64,000 bases of DNA from Streptomyces zaomyceticus (GCF_014656215.1 NZ_BNBZ01000007.1:62001-126000), one strand, 5' to 3'; shown: positions 1 through 13,452, counted from the stretch's first letter. Translations and numbers: made by a program. Notes: generated from the letters alone by a model not told the origin.

Positions 1-104
1 ACAGCGACGACGACGGTCTTGTCCATCTTGTCGCTGACGACCAGGCCCTCGCGGACCTTGCGAGCGTTGCGCTCGGTCTTCTCAGTCACGTTGCTCTCGC
101 TCAT
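1..104 (-). CDS. rpsQ: 30S ribosomal protein S17, 3'-truncated by window edge
   Basis: The first 34 codons are visible, beginning [16 protein letters not shown] and running into the VVSDKMDKTVVV segment typical of bacterial S17, a primary 16S rRNA binding protein of the small subunit. The ATG overlaps the rpmC stop (ATGA), so it is the next cistron of the S10 operon and is probably translationally coupled. The C-terminal part lies outside the window. Confidence 0.95.
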   Translation of the reverse strand, partial: MSESNVTEKTERNARKVREGLVVSDKMDKTVVVA

Positions 105-328
105 CAGGCGTTCTCCACCGTCTCGATGCCCAGCTCACGCTCACGCATCAGGGTGTAGATCCGGGCGATGTCCTTACGGACGGACTTGAGCCGACCGTGG
201 TTCTCGAGCTGGCCCGTCGCCGCCTGGAAGCGGAGGTTGAACAGCTCTTCCTTGGCCTCGCGGAGCTTGTTGAGAAGCTCCTCGTTGCCCAGCTCGCGCA
301 GCTCGGACGCCTTGGTACCGGCCGACAT
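104..328 (-). CDS. rpmC: 50S ribosomal protein L29
   Basis: A 74-residue protein beginning [13 protein letters not shown] with the L29 helical hairpin and the conserved segment [15 protein letters not shown] followed by [17 protein letters not shown]29 binds 23S rRNA near the peptide exit tunnel. The ATG at 328 overlaps the rplP stop. An in-frame GTG one codon upstream (331) is an alternative start. The upstream AGGTGAG is the likely ribosome binding site. It lies between rplP and rpsQ, the standard S10-operon order. Confidence 0.97.
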   Translation of the reverse strand: MSAGTKASELRELGNEELLNKLREAKEELFNLRFQAATGQLENHGRLKSVRKDIARIYTLMRERELGIETVENA

Positions 329-747
329 CACAGCTCACCTGCTTCGCGCTTAACGATCTTGCACTTCATCGGCAGCTTGTGGGCCGCACGGGTCAGGGCC
401 TCGCGCGCGATCTTCTCGTTCGGGTAGGACAGTTCGAACATCACCCGACCCGGCTTGACGTTCGCGATCCACCACTCCGGAGAACCCTTACCGGAACCCA
501 TGCGGGTCTCGGCGGGCTTCTTCGTCAGCGGGCGGTCCGGGTAGATGTTGATCCAGACCTTGCCGCCACGCTTGATGTGGCGGGTCATCGCGATACGAGC
601 CGCCTCGATCTGGCGGTTGGTCACGTACGCCGGCGTGAGGGCCTGAATGCCGTACTCGCCGAACGCAACCTGCGTACCACCCTTGCTCATACCCGAGCGC
701 TTGGGGTGGTGCTGCTTGCGGTGCTTGACCCTACGGGGGATCAGCAT
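328..747 (-). CDS. rplP: 50S ribosomal protein L16
   Basis: A 139-residue protein starting [17 protein letters not shown], with the strongly basic N-terminus and the [18 protein letters not shown] motif of bacterial L16. It binds 23S and 5S rRNA near the A-site and PTC. Length is normal for the family. It sits 5 nt downstream of rpsC and overlaps rpmC by the ATGA/GTGATG junction, so it is part of one polycistron. Confidence 0.98.
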   Translation of the reverse strand: MLIPRRVKHRKQHHPKRSGMSKGGTQVAFGEYGIQALTPAYVTNRQIEAARIAMTRHIKRGGKVWINIYPDRPLTKKPAETRMGSGKGSPEWWIANVKPGRVMFELSYPNEKIAREALTRAAHKLPMKCKIVKREAGEL

Positions 748-752
748 TTCGG

Positions 753-1601
753 TCAGGCCTCCGTTCCGGTGCTCTCAGCCGGAGCGGCAGCGGCGGCGGG
801 AGCGTCGGCCTTGGGGGCCTCGGCAGCCGGCGCGGACTGCTGCTGCGGCTTGCGGCCGCGGCCGCCACGCTCGCCACCGCGGCCACCACGGCCGGCCGGG
901 CGGTCGCCAGCGCCGGCGCCACGGGCCGGGCGGTTACCCGCACGGGCCGCAGCGTTCTCGGCGCGGACCTCGGCGATGTTCTTGACGTCGCCCTTGTAGA
1001 TCCAGACCTTCACGCCGATACGGCCGAAGGTCGTCTTGGCCTCGAAGAAGCCGTAGTCGACGTTCGCGCGGAGCGTGTGCAGGGGCACACGGCCCTCGCG
1101 GTAGAACTCCGAGCGGGACATCTCGGCGCCGCCGAGACGGCCACCGCACTGGATCTTGATGCCCTTGGCGCCGGCCTTCATCGTGCCCTGCATGCTCTTA
1201 CGCATGGCGCGACGGAAGGAGACGCGGGAGGAGAGCTGCTCGGCGACGGCCTGAGCAACCAGCTGAGCGTCCATCTCGGGGTTCTTGACCTCGAGGATGT
1301 TCAGCTGGACCTGCTTGCCCGTGAGCTTCTCGAGGTCACCGCGGATGCGGTCGGCCTCGGCGCCACGGCGGCCGATGACGATGCCGGGACGCGCGGTGTG
1401 GATGTCCACCCGCACGCGGTCACGGGTGCGCTCGATCTCAACCTTCGAGATGCCGGCGCGCTCCATGCCGGACGTCATCATCCGACGGATGGCGACGTCT
1501 TCCTTGACGTAGTCCTTGTACAGCTTGTCGGCGTACCAACGGGACTTGAAGTCCGTGGTGATGCCGAGCCGGAACCCATGCGGGTTAACCTTCTGGCCCA
1601 T
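753..1601 (-). CDS. rpsC: 30S ribosomal protein S3
   Basis: A 282-residue S3 starting [14 protein letters not shown], with an N-terminal KH-type domain ([19 protein letters not shown] region, about residues 80-100) and the S3 C-terminal domain ending near [14 protein letters not shown]. It is longer than the E. coli protein because of an Arg/Gly- and Ala/Pro-rich, low-complexity C-terminal tail (about residues 225-282), common in high-GC actinobacteria. It forms part of the mRNA entry channel. The start overlaps the rplV stop by one base. Confidence 0.98.
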   Translation of the reverse strand: MGQKVNPHGFRLGITTDFKSRWYADKLYKDYVKEDVAIRRMMTSGMERAGISKVEIERTRDRVRVDIHTARPGIVIGRRGAEADRIRGDLEKLTGKQVQLNILEVKNPEMDAQLVAQAVAEQLSSRVSFRRAMRKSMQGTMKAGAKGIKIQCGGRLGGAEMSRSEFYREGRVPLHTLRANVDYGFFEAKTTFGRIGVKVWIYKGDVKNIAEVRAENAAARAGNRPARGAGAGDRPAGRGGRGGERGGRGRKPQQQSAPAAEAPKADAPAAAAAPAESTGTEA

Positions 1602-1948
1602 TACCGGGTTCCTTCCTTGCTGCTGACGACCACGGTGATGTGGCTGGTCCGCTTACGGATCCGGTAGGCACGGCCCTGGGCACGCGGACGGAACCGCTTC
1701 AGGGTCGGGCCCTCATCCACGAACGCCTCGCTGATGACCAGCGAAGAGGCGTCGGTGTGGTCGTAGTTGTGTGCAGCGTTGGCGATGGCGCTGTCCAGCA
1801 CCTTGCCAACCGGCACGCTCGCGGCCTGCGGGGCGAAACGCAGGACCGCCTGAGCCTCCGTGGCATCCATGCCACGGATAAGGTCCACCACGCGGCGGGC
1901 CTTCATGGGCGTGACGCGGATGTACCGCGCCTGGGCCCTGGCTTCCAT
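1601..1948 (-). CDS. rplV: 50S ribosomal protein L22
   Basis: A 115-residue L22 starting [18 protein letters not shown], ending with the [14 protein letters not shown] C-terminus. L22 lines the exit tunnel. The ATG at 1948 is chosen over an upstream in-frame ATG at 1978 because GGAAGGA lies just before it and the family begins at this point. It lies between rpsS and rpsC. Confidence 0.96.
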   Translation of the reverse strand: MEARAQARYIRVTPMKARRVVDLIRGMDATEAQAVLRFAPQAASVPVGKVLDSAIANAAHNYDHTDASSLVISEAFVDEGPTLKRFRPRAQGRAYRIRKRTSHITVVVSSKEGTR

Positions 1949-1990
1949 GGTTGTCCTTCCAGTGTCTGTCATGGTCATTCCACCCCGCTA

Positions 1991-2272
1991 CTAGCGGCGC
2001 TTCGACTTCCGGTCGTCCTTCACGTGACCCCGGAAGGTGCGCGTCGGCGAGAACTCGCCGAGCTTGTGGCCGACCATCGACTCGGTGACAAACACCGGAA
2101 TGTGGGTCTTGCCGTTGTGCACCGCGATCGTGTGGCCGAGCATGGCCGGGATGATCATCGAGCGACGGGACCAGGTCTTGATGACGTTCTTGGTACCGGC
2201 TTCGTTCTGTACGTCCACCTTCTTTACGAGGTGTCCGTCGACGAAGGGTCCCTTCTTGAGACTGCGCGGCAT
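1991..2272 (-). CDS. rpsS: 30S ribosomal protein S19
   Basis: A 93-residue S19 starting [15 protein letters not shown], with the [20 protein letters not shown] core and the [17 protein letters not shown] signature. It binds 16S rRNA in the head as a partner of S13. Length and position (between rplB and rplV) are canonical. Confidence 0.98.
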   Translation of the reverse strand: MPRSLKKGPFVDGHLVKKVDVQNEAGTKNVIKTWSRRSMIIPAMLGHTIAVHNGKTHIPVFVTESMVGHKLGEFSPTRTFRGHVKDDRKSKRR

Positions 2273-2284
2273 CTAAACCCGCTC

Positions 2285-3121
2285 CTAGCGCTTCTTGTTC
2301 GTCTTGCGGCGGCGGACGATGTACTTGCTCGAAGCCTTCTTCGGCGAGCGAGTACGACCCTCCTTCTGACCCCACGGGGAGACCGGGTGGCGACCACCGG
2401 AGGTCTTACCCTCACCACCACCGTGCGGGTGGTCCACCGGGTTCATCGCCACACCGCGAACGGTCGGGCGAACGCCCAGCCAGCGCTTACGGCCGGCCTT
2501 GCCCCAGTTGATGTTCGACTGCTCGGCGTTGCCGACCTCGCCGATCGTGGCGCGGCAGCGGGCGTCGACGAGACGGATCTCACCGGACGGCATACGAAGG
2601 TGGGCCATCGTGCCCTCCTTCGCGAGCAGCTGCACGGAGGCACCAGCGGAGCGCGCGAACTTGGCGCCGCCACCGGGACGGAGCTCGATCGCGTGGATCG
2701 TGGTACCGACCGGGATGTTGCGGAGCGCCAGGTTGTTGCCGGGCTTGATGTCAGCGCCGGGGCCGTTCTCGACGCGGTCACCCTGCGTCAGACCCTTGGG
2801 GGCGATGATGTAGCGCTTCTCGCCGTCCACGTAGTGGAGCAGCGCGATGCGCGCCGTGCGGTTCGGGTCGTACTCGATGTGCGCGACCTTGGCCGGCACG
2901 CCGTCCTTGTCGTGACGACGGAAGTCGATCACACGGTAGGCGCGCTTGTGTCCACCACCCTGGTGGCGAACGGTGATCCGACCGGTGTTGTTACGGCCGC
3001 CCTTGCTGTGCAGGGGGCGAACCAGCGACTTCTCCGGCGTGGACCGCGTGATCTCGACGAAGTCGGCTACGGAGGAGCCACGACGGCCCGGCGTAGTCGG
3101 CTTGTACTTGCGGATTCCCAT
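2285..3121 (-). CDS. rplB: 50S ribosomal protein L2
   Basis: A 278-residue L2 starting [16 protein letters not shown], with the OB-like and SH3-like domains and the [20 protein letters not shown] signature that contains the functionally important histidine near the peptidyl transferase centre. The basic C-terminus RRRKTNKKR is typical. It is positioned between rplW and rpsS in the S10 operon. Confidence 0.99.
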   Translation of the reverse strand: MGIRKYKPTTPGRRGSSVADFVEITRSTPEKSLVRPLHSKGGRNNTGRITVRHQGGGHKRAYRVIDFRRHDKDGVPAKVAHIEYDPNRTARIALLHYVDGEKRYIIAPKGLTQGDRVENGPGADIKPGNNLALRNIPVGTTIHAIELRPGGGAKFARSAGASVQLLAKEGTMAHLRMPSGEIRLVDARCRATIGEVGNAEQSNINWGKAGRKRWLGVRPTVRGVAMNPVDHPHGGGEGKTSGGRHPVSPWGQKEGRTRSPKKASSKYIVRRRKTNKKR

Positions 3122-3161
3122 TTCTCAGTCCTCGTCCGATTCCGGACGATCCAGACCGCCC

Positions 3162-3485
3162 TTAGGCGGTCGGACCGCCGAAGATGTCGATACGGTTGCC
3201 CTCAGCAAGGGTCACGATGGCGCGCTTGGTGTCCTTGCGCTTGCCGAAACCGGCCTTGGTGCGCTTGCGCTTACCCTGGCGGTTGATCGTGTTGACCCCG
3301 GTGACCTTGACCGAGAAGACCGCCTCGACGGCCTGCTTGATCTGGGTCTTGTTGGAGCCAGGCGCGACGATGAACGTGTACTTGTTCTCGTCCAGCAGAG
3401 CGTAGCTCTTCTCCGAAACGACCGGCTTGATCAGAATGTCGCGCGGGTCCGAGAAGGTCTTGCTGGTGACGACGGCCTCAGTCAT
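3162..3485 (-). CDS. rplW: 50S ribosomal protein L23
   Basis: A 107-residue L23 with [19 protein letters not shown] at the N-terminus and the [21 protein letters not shown] core. L23 forms the docking site for trigger factor and SRP at the tunnel exit. The ATG overlaps the rplD stop by one base, suggesting translational coupling. Confidence 0.97.
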   Translation of the reverse strand: MTEAVVTSKTFSDPRDILIKPVVSEKSYALLDENKYTFIVAPGSNKTQIKQAVEAVFSVKVTGVNTINRQGKRKRTKAGFGKRKDTKRAIVTLAEGNRIDIFGGPTA

Positions 3486-4135
3486 CAGGCGTCGCTCCCT
3501 TCGGTCTCAGCGGTCTGGGGGCCAGACACGAAGGACTCGAGGGCGGCCTTGGTGAAGACCACGTCGTCGGAGACGATCACGTCGTACGTGTTGAGCTGGC
3601 CCGGCTCCAGGATGTGCACCTGGGGCAGGTTACGAGCGGACAGCCACGCGGCCTCGTCGGAGCGCTCGACGACCAGGAGCAGGTTCTTGCGCTCCGAGAT
3701 CTTGCCGAACAGCGTCTTCGCGGCCTTGGTGGAGATGTCACCCTCGACCACGCCGGTCACGACGTGGATGCGGGAGTGCGTGGCCCGGTCCGAGAGGGCA
3801 CCGCGGAGGGCGGCGACCTTCATCTTCTTCGGGGTCCGCTGGGAGTAGTCACGCGGCTGCGGGCCGTGGACGACGCCACCGCCGACGAACTGCGGGGCGC
3901 GGGTCGAACCCTGACGGGCGCGGCCGGTGCCCTTCTGGCGGTAAGGCTTCTTGCCACCACCACGGACCTCGCCACGACGCTTGGTCTTGTGCGTGCCCTG
4001 ACGGGCCGCGGCCAGCTGCGCGACGACGACCTGGTGGATCAGCGGAACGCTGACCTTGGCGCCGAAGATCTCCTCGGGGAGCTCGACGGTCCCGGTCTTG
4101 TCGCCTGCCGGCGAAAGGATGTCAATGGTGCTCAT
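3485..4135 (-). CDS. rplD: 50S ribosomal protein L4
   Basis: A 216-residue L4 starting [20 protein letters not shown]. It carries the basic tunnel loop [20 protein letters not shown] (about residues 49-68) and a C-terminal Rossmann-like globular part. In some bacteria L4 autoregulates its operon, but this is not shown here. An upstream in-frame ATG at 4237 lies inside rplC and is rejected. The real start follows rplC by 7 nt. Confidence 0.96.
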   Translation of the reverse strand: MSTIDILSPAGDKTGTVELPEEIFGAKVSVPLIHQVVVAQLAAARQGTHKTKRRGEVRGGGKKPYRQKGTGRARQGSTRAPQFVGGGVVHGPQPRDYSQRTPKKMKVAALRGALSDRATHSRIHVVTGVVEGDISTKAAKTLFGKISERKNLLLVVERSDEAAWLSARNLPQVHILEPGQLNTYDVIVSDDVVFTKAALESFVSGPQTAETEGSDA

Positions 4136-4142
4136 CGGTTCC

Positions 4143-4787
4143 TCAAACCCCCTTGGCCGCAGTGCGGACCAGGACGAGGCCACCGTTAGGGCCGGGGACG
4201 GCGCCCTTGATGAGCAGCAGACCCTTCTCGGCGTCAACGGCGTGGACGGTCAGGTTCTGGGTGGTCACACGCTCGTTGCCCATGCGACCGGCCATCTTCA
4301 TACCCTTGAAGACACGGCCCGGGGTGGCGCAGCCACCGATCGAACCGGGCTTGCGGTGCACGCGGTGGGCACCGTGCGACGCCTTGCCACCACGGAAGTT
4401 GTGGCGCTTCATGACACCGGCGAAGCCCTTGCCCTTGCTCTTACCGGTGACGTCGACCTTCACGCCGGCCTCGAAGAGCTCGGCGGTGATCTCCTGGCCG
4501 AGCGTGTACTCGGAGGCGTCAGCGGTACGGAGCTCCACCAGGTGGCGGCGCGGGGTGACGTCGGCCTTGGCGAAGTGACCCTTGAGGGGCTTGTTCACCT
4601 TGCGAGGGTCGATCTCGCCGAAGGCGATCTGGACCGACTCGTAGCCGTCGACGTCGTTCGTACGCACCTGGGTCACGACATTGGGGCCGGCCTTGACGAC
4701 GGTCACCGGGACGACCCGGTTGTTCTCGTCCCAGACCTGCGTCATGCCGAGCTTCTCGCCCAGGATGCCCTTGATGTTCTTAGCCAT
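4143..4787 (-). CDS. rplC: 50S ribosomal protein L3
   Basis: A 214-residue L3 starting [19 protein letters not shown]. It includes the [20 protein letters not shown] extension that reaches towards the peptidyl transferase centre and the [13 protein letters not shown] motif. It is an early assembly protein of the 50S subunit. It follows rpsJ by 11 nt. Confidence 0.98.
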   Translation of the reverse strand: MAKNIKGILGEKLGMTQVWDENNRVVPVTVVKAGPNVVTQVRTNDVDGYESVQIAFGEIDPRKVNKPLKGHFAKADVTPRRHLVELRTADASEYTLGQEITAELFEAGVKVDVTGKSKGKGFAGVMKRHNFRGGKASHGAHRVHRKPGSIGGCATPGRVFKGMKMAGRMGNERVTTQNLTVHAVDAEKGLLLIKGAVPGPNGGLVLVRTAAKGV

Positions 4788-4798
4788 CTCGCGCGCCC

Positions 4799-5107
4799 TC
4801 AGAGCTTGATCTCGATGTCAACGCCCGCCGGGAGGTCGAGACGCATGAGCGAGTCAACCGTCTTCGGCGTGGGGTCGAGGATGTCGATGAGGCGCTTGTG
4901 CGTGCGCATCTCGAAGTGCTCGCGCGAGTCCTTGTACTTGTGCGGCGACTTGATGACGCAGTACACGTTCTTCTCAGTGGGCAGCGGCACCGGGCCCGCG
5001 ACCGACGCACCAGTGCGGGTCACCGTCTCGACGATCTTCTTCGCCGAGGAGTCGATGACCTCGTGGTCGTAGGCCTTGAGCCGGATGCGGATCTTCTGTC
5101 CCGCCAT
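4799..5107 (-). CDS. rpsJ: 30S ribosomal protein S10 (NusE)
   Basis: A 102-residue S10 starting [19 protein letters not shown], ending VDIEIKL, of typical length. It is both a 30S head protein and, in the known family, the NusE antitermination factor partnering NusB/NusG. It is the first gene of the operon in this window. An AGGA lies 12 nt before the ATG. A conserved hairpin lies 77 nt upstream in the leader. Confidence 0.97.
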   Translation of the reverse strand: MAGQKIRIRLKAYDHEVIDSSAKKIVETVTRTGASVAGPVPLPTEKNVYCVIKSPHKYKDSREHFEMRTHKRLIDILDPTPKTVDSLMRLDLPAGVDIEIKL

Positions 5108-5554
5108 GGCTACTAGTAGTCCTTTGTCTCGTAACGCTCTGGAACCCGGTCGGCTTCGCTTACTGAAAAGCGTTGTCGTGTCTCCGACCCACGCGGTCGG
5201 GCGTGTCGCACTCCCTCTACGCAGAAATCCCGAAGGATTTCCCAACCAAGGGGGCACGGTCGCCATGAACCGCGAGCCGGGGGCACGACACCCACCGGGA
5301 GCCTGGTCTGCACCCCGCTGACGCTTCCCAGAAGATTCCCGTACGTCCGCCCCTGACTGGGGGCGACGAGTACTGTGGGACTCGCTTCCGGTCCTCCCGA
5401 CGGGAGGCGCGCAGCATCGGCACTCAACCGAGCAACCCCGACAGTCTGCCATACGCGGCCTTCCCGCCGCCAATCGGGAGCGAAGACTGTACCCCACGTC
5501 ACGTACGGTCATGCGCCGGGGCGCATACGCCGGGCTCGGCCGCTCCCTCGCGAT
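5108..5554. other. S10-operon leader and promoter region (non-coding)
   Basis: No credible gene is seen in these 447 nt between rpsJ and the sigma-factor stop. Reading the minus strand, it contains a UUCG-capped hairpin (5224-5241, GAAATCC-TTCG-GGATTTC) and the CCGACC..GGTCGG hairpin described separately. No convincing TTGACA/TATAAT pair was recognised, although a TACAGT hexamer lies on the minus strand near 5490. Confidence 0.5.
5184..5200 (-). promoter_or_regulatory. Conserved hairpin in rpsJ leader, shared with rpsL leader
   Basis: On the minus strand CCGACC-GCGTG-GGTCGG forms a 6-bp stem with a 5-nt loop. The same 17 bases recur exactly upstream of rpsL (13877-13893), and the flanking CGACAC(G/A)C on the 5' side is also shared. 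It lies 77 nt before the rpsJ start. No T-tract follows, so it is not a plain terminator. It may be a leader RNA element or a promoter-proximal protein site; this is inference. Confidence 0.6.
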
Positions 5555-6796
5555 TCAACTCAAGCGCCGTGCGCGCTCGGTGAGATGGCGGCGCTCGGGG
5601 GCACTGGTCGTCCGGCGCGCCGCCTCCCGGTAGACGGTGGCGGCGGTCTCCCCGTCGCCGAGGAGTTCGAGCAGATGCGCCCGGGTCGCCAGCAGACGGT
5701 GGTGCCCGGCCGTGCGCCTGTCCCGCGCCAGCTCGTCCAGGAGGGCGAGACCGGCCGCCGGACCGTGGACCATCGCGACGGCCACCGCACGGTTGAGAGT
5801 GACCATCGGATTCGGCCCGACCCGCTCCAGGAGCTCGTAGAGCGCGAGGATCTGCGGCCAGTCGGTGGCCCCCGCGCTCGCCGCCTCGTCGTGGACGGCG
5901 GCGATGGCCGCCTGGAGCTGGTACGGACCCACCTGTCCGCGCGGCAGGGTACGGCTGATCAGCTCCACACCCTCCTCGACCAGCCGGGCGTCCCACCTCC
6001 CCCGGTCCTGCTCCGCGAGCGGCACCAGCTCTCCGTGCGGGCCCGTGCGGGCCGGCCTGCGGGCGTCGGTGAGCAGCATCAGGGCCAGCAGACCCGCCGT
6101 CTCGGTGTCCTCGGGCAGCAGCCGGTGGAGCAGCCGTGCGAGCCGGATCGCCTCCGTGGACAGCGCGGGAACGGTGAGCTCGTCGCCGCCGCTGGCCGTG
6201 TAGCCCTCGTTGAAGACCAGATAGAGCACGTGCCGCACCTCCGCGAGGCGGGCGGTGCGGTCCTCCCCCGCCGGCAGCGCGAGGGACCCGCCGGCCGCCT
6301 TGATCGTCTGCTTGGCCCTGCTGATGCGCTGCGCCATCGTCGACTCCGGGACGAGGAAGGCGGCGGCGATCTGCGCGGTGGTGAGGCCGCCGACGGCACG
6401 GAGGGTCAGCGCGATCCGGCTGGGCGGCGACAGGTCCCGGTGACAGCAGAGGAAGAGCAGGGCCAGGGAGTCGTCCCGGTCGGTGCCGGGCTCCTCGTCC
6501 GCGGCGTGCGCGAGGAGTTCCGAGGCGGGGGTGGCGAGGGCGAGGGAGTCCTCGCGGCGGCGGCGCGCGGCCTCGCTGCGCACCTGGTCGACGAGCCTGC
6601 GGGCGGCGACGGTGACCAGCCAGCCCCGCGGGTTGTCGGGGATCCCCTGCGCGGGCCACTGCCGGGCGGCGGCGATCAGGGCCTCCTGGACGGCGTCCTC
6701 GCAGGTGTCGAAGGTGCCGTACCGCCGGACGAGCGTGCCGAGGACCTGCGGCGCGTACGCGCGCAGCAGGTCCTCGACCTCGGCGGGGCCGCTCAC
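5555..6796 (-). CDS. ECF42-type RNA polymerase sigma factor with long C-terminal extension
   Basis: A 413-residue sigma factor. The N-terminal part has sigma2 (DLLRAYAPQVLGTLVRRYG, then EDAVQEALIAAARQWP) and the sigma4 helix-turn-helix (GGLTTAQIAAAFLVPESTMA, roughly residues 130-150). About 220 further residues follow, carrying helical TPR-like sequence (VHDEAASAGATDWPQILALY, LNRAVAVAMVHGP). This sigma plus TPR-like tail beside a DGPF protein is the hallmark of group ECF42, which has no classical anti-sigma gene. The GTG at 6796 overlaps the stop of the DGPF gene (GTGA), indicating translational coupling. Promoter specificity is inferred from the motif at 7206-7233. Confidence 0.9.
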   Translation of the reverse strand: MSGPAEVEDLLRAYAPQVLGTLVRRYGTFDTCEDAVQEALIAAARQWPAQGIPDNPRGWLVTVAARRLVDQVRSEAARRRREDSLALATPASELLAHAADEEPGTDRDDSLALLFLCCHRDLSPPSRIALTLRAVGGLTTAQIAAAFLVPESTMAQRISRAKQTIKAAGGSLALPAGEDRTARLAEVRHVLYLVFNEGYTASGGDELTVPALSTEAIRLARLLHRLLPEDTETAGLLALMLLTDARRPARTGPHGELVPLAEQDRGRWDARLVEEGVELISRTLPRGQVGPYQLQAAIAAVHDEAASAGATDWPQILALYELLERVGPNPMVTLNRAVAVAMVHGPAAGLALLDELARDRRTAGHHRLLATRAHLLELLGDGETAATVYREAARRTTSAPERRHLTERARRLS

Positions 6797-7155
6797 ACGT
6801 CCGCCGCGGACTCGTGCGGGACCGGCCACAGCTCGACGGGGTCGACGTCCGCGAAGGGCATGTCCGCGGCGATCTCCTGGGCCCGCTCCTGGCTCTCGCA
6901 GTCGAGCAGATAGAAGCTGGCCAGATACTCCTTGGTCTCCAGGTACGGCCCGTCGGTGACCGCGGGGGCGCCGCCCTCACGGCGTACGAGCCGGGCGGCC
7001 GCCGCGTCGGCGAGCCCGTACGCGCCGATCAGCTCGCCGCTCTCGCGGTACTTCCGGTTGAAGGCCTCCTGGCGGGCGATCGCCTCGGGCCAGTCCTCGG
7101 CCGGGAAGGAGTCCCACTTGGCCTGGTTGCCGTAGATCATCGCGACGTACTTCAT
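6793..7155 (-). CDS. DGPF/YCII-family protein, partner of ECF42 sigma factor
   Basis: A 120-residue protein starting MKYVAMIYGNQAKW with the family signature in the form TDGPYLETKEYLASFYLLD (about residues 68-86) and the closing VELWPV. DGPF proteins are a ferredoxin-like-fold family that accompanies ECF42 sigma factors; their biochemical activity is unknown. It is the promoter-proximal gene of a two-gene operon, upstream of and coupled to the sigma gene. A strong ECF-like promoter sits 51 nt upstream. Confidence 0.88.
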   Translation of the reverse strand: MKYVAMIYGNQAKWDSFPAEDWPEAIARQEAFNRKYRESGELIGAYGLADAAAARLVRREGGAPAVTDGPYLETKEYLASFYLLDCESQERAQEIAADMPFADVDPVELWPVPHESAADV

Positions 7156-7205
7156 CCGGGTGTCCTCCCCGTCCCGCGCGCCCCTGCGGCGCGCTGTCAC
7201 CCTTC

Positions 7206-7233
7206 GGTCGGTACCGAGGACCTGTCCTCGACA
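7206..7233 (-). promoter_or_regulatory. Putative ECF42-dependent promoter
   Basis: On the minus strand TGTCGA (7233-7228), a 17-nt spacer and CGACC (7210-7206) precede the DGPF gene by about 50 nt. Published work on Streptomyces ECF42 reported a TGTCGA -35 and a CGA/TC-type -10, which this matches. The arrangement suggests autoregulation of the DGPF-sigma operon. Confidence 0.7.
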
Positions 7234-7369
7234 TCTTCGACGGCGATCTCCGAAGAATTCTCGTCCGGCGGCCAACTCCGCGCAGCCCGGCGCCGATTCG
7301 AACACAACCTCGACAACCGGATATCCGTCTAGCAGAGGAGACCGAGAACCCGAGGGACGGACCGCGTAC

Positions 7370-9349
7370 GTGACCACTGCACCCCGTCGCCGGACGGTGC
7401 TCGCCACCGCCCTCGCCGTCACCTCGGCCGTCGCCGGGTGCTCCGTACCGGAACCCCGCAGGACCGCGCCGACCGTCGACCCGGCCCCCGGGAAGCCGAT
7501 CGCCTCCGCGCGCACCCGCCGGTCCCTGCTCCTCCAGGTGTCCGCGCACCCGGACGACGACCTGTACTTCATGAACCCCGACACCCAGCGGCTGCTGGAC
7601 TCCGGGATCCCGCTGGTCTCCGTGTACGTGACGGCCGGCGAGCACACCGGCCGCAACCGGATCGACGGGATGCCCGAGACTCCCCCGGACCGGGCGGCCT
7701 ACTCCTCCGCCCGCCACCAGGGCCTGCGCCAGTCGTACGCGGAGGCGCTCGGCCTGCCGAGGTTCACGCCCTGGCGGCGGGAGGTGCTCACCCTCCCCGG
7801 CGGCCGGCGGGCAGAGGTCGACACGCTCACCCACGGCGGCCGCCGGACCGAGCTGGTCTTCCTGAACCTGCCCATGCACACCACCCGGCGCTACATGGCC
7901 GTGCCCGCGCTCTGGCACGACCGCGCCCTGGAGCTGCGGACCCATCTCCCGGCCGGTTCGCCGCTGACCCGCTCGGACACCTACGACTACGACCAGCTGG
8001 TCGGCGTCCTCGTCGACCTGCTCCGCCGCCACCGGCCCACGGTCGTGCACACCCTGGACCCCGATCCCGACATCCAGACCGGCGACGAGGCCACCCGGAG
8101 GCGGGACTCCGAACAGCCGGGCTACTCGGACCACGGGGACCACACCGCGATCGCCTGCTTCACCTGGGCGGCGCTGAGCCGCTGGGTGTCGGACGCGGTC
8201 CGGGACGGCGAACCCATACCGGCGTTCACCACCACCGCCTTCCGCGGCTACTACAACCGGCACTGGCCCAAGAACCTCCCGCCGCGGGTGCTCCGGGAGA
8301 AGGCCGCCCGCCTCGTCCCGTACGGCGGGGACCCGACCTGGCAGTGCGGCAATCCCTCGGGCTGCGGCGACTACGGCGTCGGCGGCGACCGGCCGCTCAC
8401 CAACCGCAAGGGCTGGGTGCGCTCCACCCACCACCGCTGGCCGAGCGCGGGCCCCGCGCTCGCCCAGGAGCCGGACGGCTCCCTCACCGCGTACGGGGTG
8501 CTCGGGCTGCGAGCGGTCCGCTGGCGCGAGACGGCACCCGGCGTCTGGAGCGAACCGGCCGACCTCGGCGGCGGCCCGCTCGCGCCCGCGCTCGGCTCGG
8601 CCGTGCTCGGCGACGGCCGGGTGCTGCTCTTCGGGGTGCGCTTCGCCGCACTCGACGGGCACGGCGGGCCCAACCGGCGCGAGCTGGTGCTCCTGGAGCA
8701 GCGCTCCCCCGGCGGCCCGTTCCTCGCCTGGCGGGGGCTCGGGAACCCGGAGCGCACGGACGACCGGGGGCGCCGGGTCGGCGCCCCGGTGGCCGTCGCG
8801 GCCCCCGACGGCCGGGTCCATCTCTTCGTACGGAACGCGGACAAGGGCGTCTCGACCCGGGTGCGGGCGGCGGACGGGGCCTGGGGTCCCTGGCGGACGC
8901 TGCCCGGTGCGGCGGAGGTCCAGGACGGGCTCGCGGTGTCGCTCGACGCCGCGGGCGCGGTGCACGTCCACGCGGCGGGGCGGGAGTCCGTACGGCACTG
9001 GGTGGACGGCGCGGAGCGGGCGGAGCCGCTGCCGCTCTCCGGGTCCACGGTGGCGGCGGCCGGCGGCGCCCTGTACTACCGGCCGCCGGCGTCCGGGGAG
9101 CTCCTCGGCCCGGAGGGCGACGCCGGTCTGGACGGCTACGGCGGTGTGGTGGCCGCGCGCTCCCCCGCGCTCGGGACCGTGCTGCTCGGCACGGACACCC
9201 ACGGCCGGGTCCTCGTACGGGTCGGCGGCCGGCCGCACACCCGTACGACGGGACCCTCGGCGGTGTACGCGGCCCTGCACCTCGGCTCGCGCCGGGCGAC
9301 CGTGGTGGGCCTCGGCGCGGACGGCCACCCCTGGAGCTGGCGGCCGTAG
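7370..9349 (+). CDS. PIG-L family deacetylase lipoprotein with C-terminal beta-propeller-like region
   Basis: A 659-residue secreted protein. The GTG at 7370 gives an Arg-rich start ([16 protein letters not shown]) and a lipobox VAGC (Cys24), so it is probably a membrane-anchored lipoprotein. The zinc-binding AHPDDD motif of PIG-L/LmbE deacetylases is at residues 59-64, and the second metal motif YSDHGDHTA is near residue 255. These enzymes typically hydrolyse N-acetyl groups of GlcNAc-type substrates. The C-terminal 280 or so residues contain repeats of the type WGPWRTLPG and [15 protein letters not shown], resembling a PLL/tachylectin-like sugar-binding propeller. The substrate is unknown. 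An upstream in-frame start at 7160 lacks a signal peptide and is rejected. Confidence 0.85.
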   Translation: MTTAPRRRTVLATALAVTSAVAGCSVPEPRRTAPTVDPAPGKPIASARTRRSLLLQVSAHPDDDLYFMNPDTQRLLDSGIPLVSVYVTAGEHTGRNRIDGMPETPPDRAAYSSARHQGLRQSYAEALGLPRFTPWRREVLTLPGGRRAEVDTLTHGGRRTELVFLNLPMHTTRRYMAVPALWHDRALELRTHLPAGSPLTRSDTYDYDQLVGVLVDLLRRHRPTVVHTLDPDPDIQTGDEATRRRDSEQPGYSDHGDHTAIACFTWAALSRWVSDAVRDGEPIPAFTTTAFRGYYNRHWPKNLPPRVLREKAARLVPYGGDPTWQCGNPSGCGDYGVGGDRPLTNRKGWVRSTHHRWPSAGPALAQEPDGSLTAYGVLGLRAVRWRETAPGVWSEPADLGGGPLAPALGSAVLGDGRVLLFGVRFAALDGHGGPNRRELVLLEQRSPGGPFLAWRGLGNPERTDDRGRRVGAPVAVAAPDGRVHLFVRNADKGVSTRVRAADGAWGPWRTLPGAAEVQDGLAVSLDAAGAVHVHAAGRESVRHWVDGAERAEPLPLSGSTVAAAGGALYYRPPASGELLGPEGDAGLDGYGGVVAARSPALGTVLLGTDTHGRVLVRVGGRPHTRTTGPSAVYAALHLGSRRATVVGLGADGHPWSWRP

Positions 9350-9391
9350 GCCGTCTCCTCCGGATCCCGCCGGCCGGGCCGGGAACGCGAG

Positions 9392-9421
9392 AAGGCCCCG
9401 CACCTTTCGGTGCGGGGCCTT
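9392..9421. terminator. Bidirectional terminator between PIG-L gene and tuf
   Basis: A perfect 13-bp stem, AAGGCCCCGCACC / GGTGCGGGGCCTT, with a TTTC loop lies between convergent genes and can serve both. Confidence 0.9.
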
Positions 9422-9468
9422 CCCTCACTGCTCAGCAGCTCGCTGGAGCTACCAGGTCAGATCACAGA

Positions 9469-10662
<1,194 letters not shown>

Positions 10663-10812
10663 TGAATCCTCCTGCGGAGTGGTTCTGTACGCCTTGCTCA
10701 TCGGCGCCAGGTGATCTTTGCTGGGATGCCATCCGCCGGGACCCGATCCCTCGGGTTTCGGGGGCTGAGCCCCGGCGACTGGTGTCAAGCCTAAAGCGTG
10801 AACTCGGAAGAG

Positions 10813-12942
<2,130 letters not shown>

Positions 12943-12981
12943 ATCGGCTCAGTCTTCTCTCGGTCTCGATGTGGGTTGCGA

Positions 12982-13452
12982 CTACCAGCGGTAGTGCGCG
13001 AAGGCCTTGTTGGACTCGGCCATCTTGTGCGTGTCCTCGCGCTTCTTGACCGCAGCTCCGAGGCCGTTCGAGGCGTCGAGGAGCTCGTTCATGAGGCGCT
13101 CGGTCATGGTCTTCTCGCGACGGGCGCGGGAGTAACCGACGAGCCAGCGGAGGGCCAGCGTGGACGCGCGGCCCGGCTTGACCTCGATCGGCACCTGGTA
13201 GGTGGCGCCACCGACACGGCGGGACTTGACCTCGAGGGCCGGCTTGACGTTCTCGAGAGCGCGCTTCAGCGTGATGACCGGGTCCTGGCCGGTCTTCTCA
13301 CGAAGACCCTCCATGGCGCCGTACACGATGCGCTCGGCGGTGGAACGCTTGCCGTCCAGCAGGATCTTGTTGATCAGCGAGGTGACAAGAGGAGAGCTGT
13401 AGACCGGGTCGATGATGACCGGGCGCTTCGGGGCGGGGCCCTTACGAGGCAT
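12982..13452 (-). CDS. rpsG: 30S ribosomal protein S7
   Basis: A 156-residue S7 starting [20 protein letters not shown], with the [18 protein letters not shown] and [14 protein letters not shown] motifs of this primary 16S-binding protein. Only 2 nt separate it from the rpsL stop, so the two are tightly linked in the str operon. Confidence 0.98.
   Translation of the reverse strand: MPRKGPAPKRPVIIDPVYSSPLVTSLINKILLDGKRSTAERIVYGAMEGLREKTGQDPVITLKRALENVKPALEVKSRRVGGATYQVPIEVKPGRASTLALRWLVGYSRARREKTMTERLMNELLDASNGLGAAVKKREDTHKMAESNKAFAHYRW

Noticed and set aside
5375..6913. Long plus-strand frame opposite the ECF42 sigma gene
   Set aside because: Low-complexity Arg/Gly/Pro/Val translation with no motif, opposite a clear sigma factor.
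6977..9403. Long frame antisense to the PIG-L lipoprotein gene
   Set aside because: Arg/Gly/Pro-rich translation with no domain, opposite a gene with a clear signal peptide and AHPDDD motif.
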